From positions 58,073,349 to 58,137,348 of the forward strand of contig CM055899.1 in NCBI GenBank assembly GCA_029582155.1: a stretch of 64,000 nt of DNA, written 5' to 3'. Of the stretch, positions 1 through 12,362 are shown piece by piece. Within the stretch, counting starts at the first letter, position 1. Each line of letters starts with the position of its first letter. The notes under the pieces were generated by a model that searched no databases, was not told the origin of the DNA, and saw only the letters and a program-made list of their open reading frames with translations. Made by a program: the position numbers and the translations under genes. Source of the DNA: Panopea generosa (Eukaryota > Mollusca > Bivalvia > Adapedonta > Hiatellidae).

Positions 1-1700
1 TCACAATTTAGTAAGCCTTTAACTGTTATGAATTGTGGGACAGGCCTAGAATTCCCTGCTTTTCCATTGGTGGTCAATACTGATAACAGACCAGATTCGG
101 GAGATATCAGATCCTGGGATTGTCTAAATGACATCTATGTAAACTTGCCTTACAGTTTTTTCTTGTGTCGATGACGCGTTACAGTCTTCGAGTTGTTCTA
201 AATATGGCACTGCTTAGCTTTATGAAACTTTGCACTTTCTGCGTTATCTCTCAGTGTCATTTCAGTGAGTACATCATCTTTATTTGTAGCTTATTTGATG
301 TATGTCAACGACATACCATTTTGTAATATTTTATAGTTTTTGGACATTCCTTTTGTAATATTTATTAAACTTGGTATTATCATTGTATTTCTTCTGTTAA
401 ATTACTTTTAAATTTCAAAAATGCATACAATAACATCAAATATACATCAGTTGGGATTTCAACCAGCGATTTCGAGATAAAAAAATATTTTCGTCAAAAG
501 CTGACATAAGTATAATTATTAATTTCATTACAATAAGTCCACGGGTCATGATTTGAACAAACTTTGGTCTATGCTATATGTAAAACATATATTGTTGGTT
601 TCTTTGGGATGCAAAACTTGAAATATTTTATCCCTATGTTTATATCACTCTCCCATGTATCCTGTCTATAACCTATTGTATTCTCTCCCATGTTGTTTTT
701 TGTATTTCTTTTATGAGTATATTACTGATGTGTGTGTGTGTGTGTAAATGAAAAATAAAAAAATCGACATCATTTTATTTATAACAAGGCAGAAAATGGA
801 CAAAGAGTATTCAAGTAATGTTGGAAAAGTGTTTAAACTAGTCTAAGAGAAATATTTTTTTCAAAATCATCAGCAAATTGTGTATTTCTGAATGATAAAT
901 TTTCATACATATTCAAATAAATCTTTCAACATAAAAAGTCTAAAAAAGTGTGAAAAGAACTAAAATGAAAGAGAAAAAAAACGTTGACAAACAGGAAAAT
1001 AAACTATTGATTAAATACAGTACTGGTATAGTATGGACAGAAATATGAAATGATCTCCAAAATTTACACATTTAGTATAATTAATGTATGTGTTGATATT
1101 GCATGATCATATTAGAAAGTTGTTGTTATTTTTTTTTTGTTCCAGATATTAAAATGAATGTTCACAGAATCACAAATACTACCATATCAGGACGACAACC
1201 AGCGTGTGTTTATGATGTGAAATTGCGATTCGTCATGTAATGCACTGGTGCTTGAAATAAATAAATAAATAAATGCATAAAAATGCACTTTTATATTAAC
1301 CACATACTCTCGTTAGTTTATATGAATCGAAGCTGTACAACAATGCTCAACAATCCGTAAACATTTAAATAAGTTTGCGGTTGAAACTTCGACGGTTACG
1401 GTTTCAACTCAGCTGGAATGTACGTGGGAGGAAATAAAGATATTCCAAATGTTTACTTCATATTGCGTTACACAATCTTCTCAAAGAGGCACTTAACGTC
1501 CGTCTAACTGTTCTTTTATTTACGTCGTTTGGTAAACATGCCACCCTAAAATATGTTTAAATATAATAAATTACGTCTGTTTTCAGTACAATTGTCTGTT
1601 GTGTAAATATTTAAAGAGGGTTTACTGAAGGTTTTTTATTTTAGATTGATATAATTGGCTGAAGAAGAATACTTTGCATTAGTCATGTTGCATGTTATTC
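1..1700. other. AT-rich non-coding, no gene seen
   Basis: Low-complexity AT-rich sequence with stops in every frame and no recognisable protein. It contains a short (TG)n run near 730-745 and a short (AAAT)n run at about 1255-1275. I see no RNA gene or transposon end. It may be intergenic or deep intronic. Confidence 0.5.
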
Positions 1701-2987
1701 CATACATATGTTATGTCATACTTACGTAATATCATACATATGTTATGTCATACTTACGTAATATCATACATATGTTATGCCATATACATATGTTATGCCA
1801 TATACATATGTTATGCTATACACATATGTTAGGCCATTCATATGCTATGCCATACATATGTTATGTCATACTAATGCTATGCCATACATATGTTAAGCCA
1901 TACAAATGTTATACTTTACATATATTATGCCATACAAATGTTAAGCCATTCATATGTTATACCACACCAATGTTATGCCATACATATGCTATGTACATAA
2001 TTATGTTATGTCATACATATGTTTTGTCGTACACATGTTATGCTATTTACATATGTTATGTCATACATATATTATGCCATATTTATGTGTTGCCATACAT
2101 ATGTTATGCCATACCAATATTATGTCAAACATATTTTATGCCATACAAATATTATGCCATACAAATGTTATGCGATACATATGTTATGTCATACAAATGC
2201 TATGCCATACATATGCTATGCGATAAATATGTTATGTCATACAAATGTTATGCCATACTTGTGTAATGTCATTCATATGTTATGCTATATACATATGTTA
2301 TGCTATATGCATATGCTACGACATACATATGTTATGCTATATACATATGCTATGACTAACATATGTTATGCTATATAAACATGCTATGTCATACATATGT
2401 TATGCTATATACATATGTTATGCTATACATATGCTATGCTATATACATATGCTATGCCATACATATGTTATGCTATATACATATGTTATTTCATACATAT
2501 CTTATTCCATACATATGATATGCTATATACATATGTTATGCCATACATATTATATTCCGTATATATGTTTTGCCATATACATATGTTATGTCATACATAT
2601 TATATTCCATACATATGTAATGCCATATACATATGTTATGTCATACATATTATATTCCATACATATGTAATGCCATATACATATGTTATGCTATATACAT
2701 AATTTTTGCCATACATATTATATTCCATACACATGTTATGCTATATACATGTTATGCCATACATGTGTTATGCCATACATATGTTATTCTATATACATAT
2801 TTAATACTATATACATAATTTTTGCCATACATATTATATTCCATACACATGCTGTGCTATATACATGTTATGCCATACATATGTTATGCCATATACATAT
2901 TTATGCCATACATAATTATGTTATGCCATACACATGTTGGTATGCCATACATATATTATGCCATACATACAGTATGCCATACATATG
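1701..2987. repeat. CATATG-rich 16-18 bp minisatellite
   Basis: About 1.3 kb of a degenerate unit of the form CATACATATGTTATGC, often lengthened by two bases (CATATACATATG). Most copies keep the palindrome CATATG. On the plus strand the unit lacks TAA, TAG and TGA in every phase, so overlapping frames of 60-173 codons run through all three plus frames. They give a tyrosine-, methionine-, histidine- and cysteine-rich translation. Three open frames on one strand is what a stop-free repeat predicts, so I read no gene here. Copies diverge by substitutions and 2 bp length changes, and the array ends sharply near 2987. Confidence 0.95.
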
Positions 2988-3357
2988 AGTGAAGATGACC
3001 ATTTAATGTGATATAAGATTAAGTTATCATATAGATCTAGATACATTGCGATTTTTTACATGAGGAAAATCTCATCTTGAGTTGTTAAGTAAAACAGACC
3101 CACGAGCATCTGTGCTTATATACCGGATAAGGATATCTACATTTTACCGGGGTTACATATTTCTGTTTCACCCTAGGGCTGAGATAAAATTCTCGCGCTG
3201 CGACGTTGGAAACATCTAGATGACGTAACGTATAAAATATATGACATAAATTGTATACTTAAACGTCGGAAAGCGTTGTAAAATCTAAAATGATAAATTG
3301 AGTTAAAATAGATATTCAATGTATGCAAGAAAAAATATCATTCATGATGACTTTTTC
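2988..3357. other. Non-coding stretch, no gene seen
   Basis: AT-rich unique sequence between the CATATG array and a palindrome. A slightly more GC-rich patch at about 3160-3220 may be part of a dispersed repeat, but I cannot define its ends. Confidence 0.4.
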
Positions 3358-3468
3358 GGTTTGGATAGAAAATTCCGTCCCTTGGGATAATTGTTTTCAC
3401 GGGAACTCGTCAGAGCCTTGTTCCCGTCTAAACAGTTATCCCTCGGGACGGAAGTTTCTATCCGAACC
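3358..3468. mobile_element. Imperfect palindrome with 49 bp arms (MITE or foldback candidate)
   Basis: The left arm (3358-3406) and the reverse complement of the right arm (3420-3468) match at about 42 of 49 positions, separated by a 13 bp spacer. The arms begin GGTTTGGATAG and GGTTCGGATAG and end in ACGGGAAC. An arm pair this long and this similar is not expected by chance and is typical of a small foldback or MITE element. I do not see a clean target-site duplication, so its superfamily is unknown. Confidence 0.7.
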
Positions 3469-3555
3469 TTAAATCCATGTTAAGTGCTCACTGTGACTTA
3501 ATTAAGAGTTAGCTGTTAAGGTGTAGGTAAATAATTTTTTCTGGCCCAATTAAAA

Positions 3556-3836
3556 ATATTTGATTGATTGAATATTAAGCGTCATTTTTATGCCGTCGAG
3601 GGCTAACAGACGATCAGTTAACCACTGTTTCCTGGGATTAACCAGTACCCGAGCACACCCCATCTCCGCAAGTAACTGATAATTTTTCCACTTGAACAGT
3701 TGTGAGAGACGAATGAAAATGAAACACAATGTCTTATATCAATCATCACGGAGACTGTTGCCGGACGGGGATTCGAACTCACGACCCCTGGATTGATAGT
3801 CAGACGCGTAACCGACTGAGCTAATCAGGCAAATTT
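3556..3836 (-). mobile_element. tRNA-derived SINE, family A
   Basis: Read on the minus strand it starts with a tRNA-like head: an A box around TAGCTCAGTCGG and a near-perfect B box GAGTTCGAATCCC at about 3769-3781, with a partly paired acceptor stem. A unique body of about 170 bp follows (CGTCTCTCAC, CTTGCGGAGATGGGG, CAGTGGTTAACTGATCG), then a short ATTCAATCAATCAA tail. The body recurs at 55798-56010, so this is a dispersed family. The head has an altered anticodon stem and is followed by the SINE body, so it is not a tRNA gene. The next 70 bases (3838-3905) are A-rich with scattered C. Confidence 0.85.
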
Positions 3837-3837
3837 G

Positions 3838-3905
3838 AAAAAAAAAACAAAAAAAAACAAACAAAACAAAATCAAAAAAAACAACAAAAAAAAAACAAAA
3901 AAAAC
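3838..3905. repeat. A-rich (CAAAA-like) simple tract
   Basis: Runs of A broken by single C residues, directly next to the 5' end of the minus-strand SINE. A T-rich frame on the minus strand across this tract and the SINE head is composition-driven and not a gene. Confidence 0.7.
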
Positions 3906-5190
3906 GTAAGGTTCCTATAATCCATCTTATGTATCGATATATATGTTTATTCTTCAAGTCAGTACATGCATATTAATAATATAGTATATATCTGTCTATC
4001 GGTCTTGTCATTTCTAATTGTACATTGATGTTTTAGTTGTTAGTCCTTATGCTCAATGTATTAAGAAACGATACTATACGTCTTCCTCTGTGTTGGAATG
4101 GATGGAATGGAATGGAATGGAATGGTGAATGGAATTGAATTGTAGTCTTTATTTAAAGAGGGTAGCCCAATTAGTTTGAAACTAATCTTCTTTTGGGCCC
4201 TCTTATGATACATTTACATGTTATTTACAAAATACAAATACAAAACAAAATAAAAACATTTTAAGCAGTGAGTGCAAATTGATTGTACATAACATATGAT
4301 AACTACATATATATAATTATATATTTTTAAGCAATCCTTTGAAAGTCTCTTTGATTGAAAAAAATATATACAAATATATGTACAAAATTAATCAGGAAAG
4401 TTAATATCACTACATCTGTTAACAACAACAACAATGCTGACTTGTTTTTGCATTTAAACATTGTATAATGATTTCTATTTCGCAATACCTCAGCACATAG
4501 TTACTGTGTAAAACGAAAAAAAAACATGCCTTAGTCGATACACTACATAGAGAAATACTCAACATTACAAAAATAAACAGCACTTGTATCAGTTATCACC
4601 TTATATTTTTATATCATTTCACAAATTTTCATCTATACCTTAAAAAGTTATTTTATAATATTTTCATGATATAATTTAATTCAATGCGGCTGCATGGATT
4701 TTACACATGGCTTGTGAAGCATATGGCTTCATTTAAAGTTAAGCGAAAACATCTTTTTTTTCAAATTGGATTCACTACATTAGGCGATATAAGTAATATA
4801 CTTTTAGTCACACCATGTGGATACTTTTTTTAAAACGAAGTCTATACCTATTAATCATTATGTTACAACAATTTCAAAGAGAAAATTATGCTTAAAGATA
4901 TATTTCAAATTAATAATAAACCTGCTTATAGAGACATCATTCAATCATTCTGCTGCACATCACGGGACCCAGACGATTTTAATCTTCAATATTAATTGAA
5001 AATTGGCCAACGACTGTTTCATTAAAGTTTTGTGATGTTACATATCCAAGTCAAAGTCAATTATTGTAGTCTGTCTCGTTTGAAAACCAAAATGTCAATC
5101 ACAAACTTCGTTTTGATAAAAGTGAATGCTGTGGTTATAGTATGACTGTTCAGAGTTTCATAGCTCTAAAAGTTATCTAATTTTATTCAA
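3906..5190. other. Non-coding, with (GGAAT)n and a small hairpin
   Basis: AT-rich sequence without a gene. A short GGAAT/GGATGGAAT run lies at about 4094-4136. A compact hairpin at 4156-4204 has arms AAGAGGGTAGCCCAA and TTGGGCCCTCTT, with a TTAGTTT/AAACTAA palindrome between them. It may be the end of a dispersed element. The remainder is unique AT-rich DNA. Confidence 0.45.
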
Positions 5191-5193
5191 AAC

Positions 5194-5462
5194 TCAGTTA
5201 CAAATACCAAAGTGGTATTAATCAGTTACTAATATCAATGTAGTATTCGTCAGTTACTAATATCGATGTAGTATTTATCAGTTACTAATACCAAAGTGGT
5301 ATTAATAATTTACTTATATCAATGTAGTATTAATCGGTTACTTATATCAATGTAGTAATAATCATTTACTAATACCAAAGTGGTTTTAATCAGTTACTAA
5401 TATCAAAGTGGTATTAATCAGTTACTAATATCGATGTAGTATTAATCAGTTACTTATATCAA
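5194..5462. repeat. 28 bp minisatellite, about 9-10 copies
   Basis: The unit is roughly CAGTTACTAATATCAATGTAGTATTAAT (28 bp). Two subtypes are mixed, one with ACCAAAGTGG and one with ATCGATGTAG or ATCAATGTAG. A similar phrase, CATAGCTCTAAAA, occurs on both sides (about 5159 and 5498), so the array may have arisen inside a duplicated segment. Confidence 0.85.
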
Positions 5463-6369
5463 AAGATTATTTGTATCCCTTCACACTATAAAGTTCCATA
5501 GCTCTAAAACTTAGTTTAAACATATTTTATTACCACATAAAGACATATTACATTATGTAGTATTCATAAAAATCAAATACAGTTATAGGCAAAAGTGTCT
5601 TGCAACAAGTTATTTCAATATAGATACGGCCATTTGCTCTAAAAGTCATCCAGTATGCAATGTTTAGTAATAAATCTTAAGCGAAAGTTGTTGTATTTAG
5701 TGATTGTGTTCATGAATACAAAATAAATTATAAAGCGTTTAATGGCAAGGCAATTCATGATCGGATGCGTATGAAACGTTTGTCATAGTAGGTGTACTGC
5801 AATTTGCATTTTATTTTTTATTCGCGTTTTGGTAACTATATTGCCTACATCATATTAAATATATATTACTGATTCAACCTGATAACCTAAAAATGCCATA
5901 GGAAAGTCAATCTCAAATATGGAAATTCGCAATGCATGACTTAGTAGTGGACCATATTGAACGGTGTCAGGTAGTACCAAATATGGTGATTCTTTTAGAA
6001 AAACGTTAAATGTTTGTACATGTTCTATTAGCAGCTTGCGCCATGCTATACTGAACGGGAACCGCCACCTGGCATTTTATGTATATGGCATTTTACGTAA
6101 TTTCTCAAAAAGTATCAAAGAAATTTCCATGAAACTTGGACTTGAATAAGAACGAATACCGCTATGTAAAATCCATACATAATTGTCTGTTTGTGTTGTA
6201 TACAAGTTTTGATACCGCTACTCAATATTTTGAAGAATATATTGAAAATACAAAAGTGGCGGGTTAGCTGTTCCGTTCAGTATATATGAAATAGTTAGTT
6301 ATTGGCGAGAGGCGACACGGTTGGAGGTTAAAACATTTCTGAGAATACTACTTCGTTTCTACTGTACAG
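5463..6369. other. Non-coding, no gene seen
   Basis: AT-rich unique sequence. One open frame of about 60 codons at 5964-6149 has no recognisable motif and I do not call it. Confidence 0.4.
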
Positions 6370-6575
6370 TGTGTGGTCCAGTGATAGAGTACCGGACACA
6401 TGATCGGAGGATCTTGAGTTCGATTCTCCATCACAAACATGTGTAGTTTTTGCATGACACTTTATCCGCGTGTATTTAGAACTGGTTCTACCCAGGAAGA
6501 CCTCGAGGAGCAGGATTTGTCAAAGACGCTATAACTTGTCTAACAAACAAAATAAAACAAAGTTTAAACATTAAC
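6370..6575 (+). mobile_element. tRNA-derived SINE, family B
   Basis: The tRNA-like head carries GTGTGGTCCAGTGATAGAG (A box region) and GAGTTCGATTCTCC (B box, about 6416-6429). The body has the phrases GACACTTTATCCGCGTGT and CTGGTTCTACCCAGGAAGAC and ends in an A-rich stretch (ACAAACAAAATAAAAC). Related bodies occur at 30885-31080 and 51862-52060. Transcription would be by RNA polymerase III if the copy were active, which is inference from the family type. Confidence 0.8.
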
Positions 6576-7016
6576 CTTCTCGTACCTACGCCCATGAATA
6601 TAAATGTGCTCACTGTGATACACTGCGTAGATGATACACACATGAGGATGACTAACATCTTAACTCCTACTGCTAATAAAACAAACAATAAGTGGCGTCG
6701 TTAAAATGGCTGCGATAACAAACATCTATTGTCTTATCTCTACATATCATTCAGTTGTCCTTGTCTCCGTCTCATATATCGTATGCTTAATTATCATTCC
6801 TTTGCTGCTTTGACTTCTGCAAATATCGTGTTATTATATATATATAGCTGCGTATAACATTACCTGAAAATGACTGTGTTTGCTTGACTTATATATCCTC
6901 TTGATTTCCTCCCTTAAGGAGATTATGAACATGGAATGCTATCAAAATCTACAAATTATACAGCATTCAATGTGAACAAGTAAATATGTTTCCCCGGAAT
7001 ATAAACAAAACATTAT

Positions 7017-7020
<4 letters not shown>
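6576..7020. other. Non-coding, no gene seen
   Basis: Unique AT-rich sequence with a short TATATATATA run near 6833-6844. Nothing recognisable. Confidence 0.4.

Positions 7021-7074
<54 letters not shown>
7021..7074. repeat. (GA)27 microsatellite
   Basis: Uninterrupted AG dinucleotides for 54 bases. Its lack of interruptions suggests a young or still mutable tract. Confidence 0.98.
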
Positions 7075-7075
<1 letters not shown>

Positions 7076-7383
7076 AACACATCACACACCCGACTTTTGA
7101 GCAATACTGAATGAATGAGCTCCATTGAGCAAAACATATATTAGACAAAATGTATGTATTTACGAACACAGCATACAAATATTTGACTTTAAATTATGAG
7201 ATATGTTGACATTTTACCATTTATATTAGATACTAATACTGTGTTTACACAAGCTTGCTACCAAATGTGTAAGAGAATATTCTGGCGAGAGTACTTTTAT
7301 TTACACTCTTTCTCGTTTTATGGTGTGATGACTGGAGAAGAGCAGGGTAGGGCGCACCCGTTAAGTAGGTTTAACGTCTTATA

Positions 7384-7866
7384 CCTCTATTACATTTCCC
7401 ATAGGGCTCCATTGTAACATGTATGTTTCACACCTCTATTACATTTCCCATAGGGCTCCTTTGTAACATTAATGTCTCACACAACTATTACATTTCCCAT
7501 AGGGCTCCTTTGTAACAATAATGTCTCACACAACTATTACATTTCCCATAGGGCTCCTTTGTAACATTTATGTCTCACACCACTATTACATTTCAAATAA
7601 GGCTCATTTGTAACATTTATGTCTCACACCACTATTACATTTCAAATAAGACTCCATTGTGACATTTATGTCTCACACCACTATTACATTTCCTATAGGG
7701 CTCCTTTGTAACATTTATGTCTCACACCACTATTACATTTCAAATAAGGCTCCATTGTAACATTTATGTCTCACACCACTATTACATTTCAAATTGGGCT
7801 CCATTGTAACATTTATGTCTCACACCACTGTTACATTTCCCATAGGGCTCCATTGTAACATTCATG
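7384..7866. repeat. 49 bp minisatellite, about 10 copies
   Basis: The unit runs approximately CTATTACATTTCCCATAGGG, CTCCTTTGTAACATTTATG, TCTCACACCA. Two subtypes differ by CCCATAGGG versus CAAATAAGG and are interleaved. The array starts after a short plus frame at 7196-7417, which runs into the first copy and has no recognisable product. Confidence 0.9.
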
Positions 7867-8780
7867 TCCAAAAACACAGTGAAAAAAAAATAAAATCTGC
7901 AGCATGTATCTGGACTCAAATTCTTCACTGGTTCACGATCTGCAATTATAAAGAAAACGATATCATACCTTGACCAGGTGGTCTTTTTTGAAATTCAATG
8001 GTTTTGTGATACCTACCAATTTTCAGAGGAATAACATATCAACTATTCGCCTACGACGAGGTTCTTACCAACATTTTTATAAAGGCACAGATTGCCTACA
8101 AATCTGGTATCAGAATCAGTGGTGATTCCTAAAATACTAATCCTTTAACATATGGTAGGAAAAATAAATCACTGCAAGAAAAAGCCACTTAAAAGAGAGC
8201 TAAAGTTTTATTTCTACCTAATTCATTTAGGCCCGGAATATTCAAGGGAGATAATAGTGGGGTCCTGAAGCTCATAGGCATTGATTCTTTGCCACTTAAC
8301 GTCCCAATGCTGTGACTCATGCGGCTACTTTTTTCTGTGTTGTTTATTGTTATAATTACGATTTATTATAGAAGTGATATTACGATTGTCCCTAGAACTG
8401 ATGTGTTCTTTTAGTGGTTGTATTCTTTCTTTGAATATATGTCTCATGTTGGTCGTGTATTTCTTTGTTTAAAATCATCTACTAGAAACAAACTTTACAA
8501 TAATAAACGAAAAATTTGACAGATGCGTTATAATCAGTGTTTCGTCTTAAAAATACAAATATCATAATGATAAGATATTTGAATTTATATGTTACCTGTA
8601 TACTTGGTAATCAATAATAATAAATAAACATATTGCGTAAAAATTGGCAACTGTACTTGCATAGATTAATCGTATCTAACAAAATACTACGCAAACTTAT
8701 CATAAACAACAACATACAACATGCATTAGTCCTACATAACAATACACAACTAAGTCAGTTAATCATTACAATTTTCATGA
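7867..8780. other. Non-coding, no gene seen
   Basis: AT-rich unique sequence. No protein or RNA motif is recognised. Confidence 0.4.
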
Positions 8781-10055
8781 AAATAGATAACGCAGATAAA
8801 TCACATATATTAATAGAAAAAACACAGTTTAATCATATATAAAAATAAATAACGCAGATAAATCACATATATTAATTAAAAAAAACACAGTTTAATCACA
8901 TATAAAAATAGATAACGCAAATAAATCACATATTGCAATAGAACACGCAGATCAATCACATATATCAATAGATAACGCAGATCAATCACATATAGCAATA
9001 TATAACGTAGATCAATCACATTTATCAATATATAATGCAGATCAATCACATATATCGATATATAACGCAGATCGATCACATATATCAATATATAACGTGG
9101 ATCAATCACACATATCAATAGATGACGTAGATCAATCACATATATCAATAGAACACGCAGATCAATCACATATATCAATATATAACGCAGATTAATCACA
9201 TATATCAATATATAACGTAGATCAATCACATATATCAATATATAACGTAGATCAATCACATATATCAATAGATAACGCAGATACGTCACATATATCAATA
9301 TATAACACATATTGATCACATATAACAATAGAAAAACGCAGATTTATTACATATATATCAATATATAATACATATTTATTACATATAACAATAGAACACG
9401 CAGATCAATCACATATATCAAAAGATAACGCAGATCAATCACATATATCAATATATAACGCAGATCAATCACATATATTAATATATAACGCAGATCAAAC
9501 GCAAATATCAATAGATAACGCAGATCAATCGCATATAGCAATAGATAACGCAGATCAATCACATATATCATTATATAACGTAGATCAATCACGTATATCA
9601 ATAGATAACGCAGATCAATCACATATATCAATAGATAACGCAGATCAATCACATATATCAATAGATAACGCAGATACGTCACATATATCAATATATAACA
9701 CATATTGATCACATATAACAATAGAAAAACGCAGATTAATTACATATAACAATATATAACGCAGATATCAAATGAATAACGTAGATATAAAACAAATAAC
9801 GCAGATTAATTACATATGATAAAAGAAAAACACAGTTTAATCATATATCAAAATAGATAACGCAAATAAATCACATATAACATAACTAACACATAAATAT
9901 CAAATATAACAATAGAAAAACGTAGGCTTATCATATATAACAATAGAAAAACGCAGATAAATCACATATAACGTTACAGAAGATAACGCAGATTTATAGT
10001 AATAGATAACATAAAAAAATCACATATTAGAATATATAACACAGATTAATCATTT
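8781..10055. repeat. 30 bp minisatellite with a ~393 bp higher-order copy
   Basis: The unit is ATCAATCACATATATCAATA plus GATAACGCAG (30 bp), with degenerate margins. Because 30 is a multiple of three and one minus-strand phase lacks stops, minus frames of 150 and 124 codons run through it with a LRYLLIYVID-like decapeptide period. Both minus frames begin with the same 20 or more residues because a variant block (GATAACGCAGATACGTCACA) recurs at 9271 and 9664. I treat the frames as repeat artefacts: the period, the decay at both ends and the absence of any domain all point that way. Confidence 0.92.
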
Positions 10056-10819
10056 TGGACAGAATATTGATGGATTAAATATGTTTAACTACATATAACA
10101 CGTATCAGATTAATCATATTCCTTTGCTTTTAAATAACTGTACAACAAGTTAATGGTTTTAACAACATTAGAAACATTCCTCCCCGTCAATTTATGTTTA
10201 AGATTAAAATCAAGATAACAATAGCGTTACATATGAGATAAAACAACAACCAAAGGAAAATAATAAATAAACAAATAACATCAATATTGATAAGAAGACA
10301 ATGAAAGAGAGAAAATATATAACATATTTGTCTATAAGTAGTGTTACAATATCATCGTTCCGATGCATTAAAGAGTTGTTAACAATCTGGGTATCTGATG
10401 AGGTACGAGTTATTTTTGTCAAATGTTTTGTGTTTTCAATGAATTTAAGCACCTGTGACTATAAATGTATGAAAGTCAATGGTACATAAATTTGTGTCCA
10501 ATAAAAATGCACGTGTACTTAAGGAATGAAAACGGCGTGTGGAACGACAACATAAATACAAATTAATCATATACAACAATAAATAACAGAGATGAAAAAG
10601 TTATAAGTACAGTAGATAACACAGGCTAATCATGTAATTTATTATAACAACAGAAATTCAAATTAATAATGAATAAAAAAGATAACGTAGTAGTACAATA
10701 AATATCTGCAATGAAGTCAAGTATATGTGATTTGTTGCCAAGCTTACCAAACTTAATAAATGCAACAGTTGATGAAGTTATACATAAAATAATTCAATGC
10801 GCACAAAATGAAGGTCATC
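10056..10819. other. Non-coding with decayed array fragments
   Basis: AT-rich. Scattered AACAATAAATAACAGAGAT-like phrases at about 10570-10700 look like strongly decayed relatives of the 30 bp unit. Two opposing frames of about 60-80 codons at 10210-10489 overlap each other and show no motif. Confidence 0.4.
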
Positions 10820-10927
10820 TATAATAATGTTATTGCTTTTATTACTGATACTACAATTACTATTGTTTCAGTACTACTACTTCTATTATACCTTCTACTA
10901 CGACTACTGCACTACTACTACTACTAT

Positions 10928-10987
<60 letters not shown>

Positions 10988-11331
10988 TACTACTTCTACA
11001 ACTACTACTACTACTTTAACTACTACTACTACTACTACAACTACTACTACTATTACTACTTCTACATCTGCTACTGCTACTGCTACTGCTACTTCTACTA
11101 CTACTGCTGCTATGTTGCAGCTGCTAATGCTACTATTTTACTTCTGCAGCTGCTAATGTAGCTGCTACTACTACTAAAGCTGCAGCTGCTAATGTTAATG
11201 CTACTACTCTACTGCAGCTGCTACTGCTAGTAATGCAGCTGATTACTGATACTATAATTACTATTGTTTCAGTACTACTACTTCTATTATACCTTCTACT
11301 ACGACTACTGCACTACTACTACTACTATTAT

Positions 11332-11379
<48 letters not shown>

Positions 11380-11603
11380 TGCTACTTCTACTACTACTGC
11401 TGCTATGTTGCAGCTGCTAATGCTACTACTTTACTGCTGCAGCTGCTAATGTAGCTGCTACTACTACTACTGCTGCAGCTGCTAATGTCAATGCTACTAC
11501 TCTACTGCAGCTGCTACTGCTAGTAATGCAGCTGATAACTGATACTATAATTACTATTGTTTCAGTACTACTACTTCTATCATACCTTCTACTACGACTA
11601 CTG

Positions 11604-11651
<48 letters not shown>

Positions 11652-11893
11652 TGCTACTTCTACTACTACTGCTGCTATGTTGCAGCTGCTAATGCTACTA
11701 CTTTACTGCTGCAGCTGCTAATGTAGTTGCTACTACTATTACTGCTGCAGCTGCTAATGTTAATGCTACTACTCTACTGCAGCTGCTACTGCTAGTAATG
11801 CAGCTGATTACTGATACTATAATTACTATTGTTTCAGTACTACTACTTCTATTATACCTTCTACTACGACTACTGCACTACTACTACTACTAT

Positions 11894-11935
<42 letters not shown>

Positions 11936-12362
11936 TGCTACTTCTACTACTACTGCTGCTATGTTGCAGCTGCTAATGCTACTACTTTACTGCTGCAGCT
12001 GCTAATGTAGCTACTACTACTACTACTGCTGCAGCTGCTAATAATAATGCTACTACTCTACTGCAGCTGCTACTGCTAGTAATGCAGCTGATTACTGATA
12101 CTTTACTTACTATTGTTTCAGTACTACTACTTCTATTATACCTTCTACTACGACTACTGCACTACTACTACTACTATTACTACTACTACTACTACTACTT
12201 CTACTGCTACTTCTACTACTACTGCTGCTATGTTGCAGCTGCTAATGCTACTACTTTACTGCTGCAGCTGCTAATGTAGCTGCTACTACTACTACTGCTG
12301 CAGCTGCTAATGTTAATGCTACTACTCTACTGCAGCTGCTACTGCTAGTAATGCAGCTGATT
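10820..12362. repeat. Five-copy ~280 bp array with an internal TAC triplet tract
   Basis: A compound unit repeats five times. Each copy has an opening segment (CAGCTGATTACTGATACT... GTTTCAGTACTACTACTTC), a TAC/CTA triplet tract, and a CAGCTGC-rich closing segment. Using ATGCAGCTGAT as anchor, copies start at 11233, 11526, 11798, 12082 and the next anchor is at 12351, giving unit lengths 293, 272, 284 and 269. The first copy (about 10825-11232) is longer and less regular. The main triplet tracts hold 23, 20, 13, 17 and 12 codon-lengths in order. Plus frames of 65-117 codons (poly-Tyr or poly-Thr) are by-products of the triplets. Confidence 0.95.

Noticed and set aside
1745-2988. Tyr/Cys/Met-rich frames of 60-173 codons
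   Set aside because: They overlap in all three plus frames of a stop-free 16-18 bp repeat.
3769-3836. Functional tRNA gene on the minus strand
   Set aside because: The B box is good, but the anticodon stem is disrupted and a SINE body follows directly. The other tRNA-like heads are rejected for the same or worse defects.
8876-9721. Two decapeptide-repeat proteins (LRYLLIYVID-like)
   Set aside because: Direct by-product of the 30 bp unit. The phase is lost where the array decays and no start context or domain is present.
10808-12279. Poly-Tyr and poly-Thr proteins
   Set aside because: Alternative phases of the TAC triplet tract. The amino-acid runs follow the triplet count exactly.
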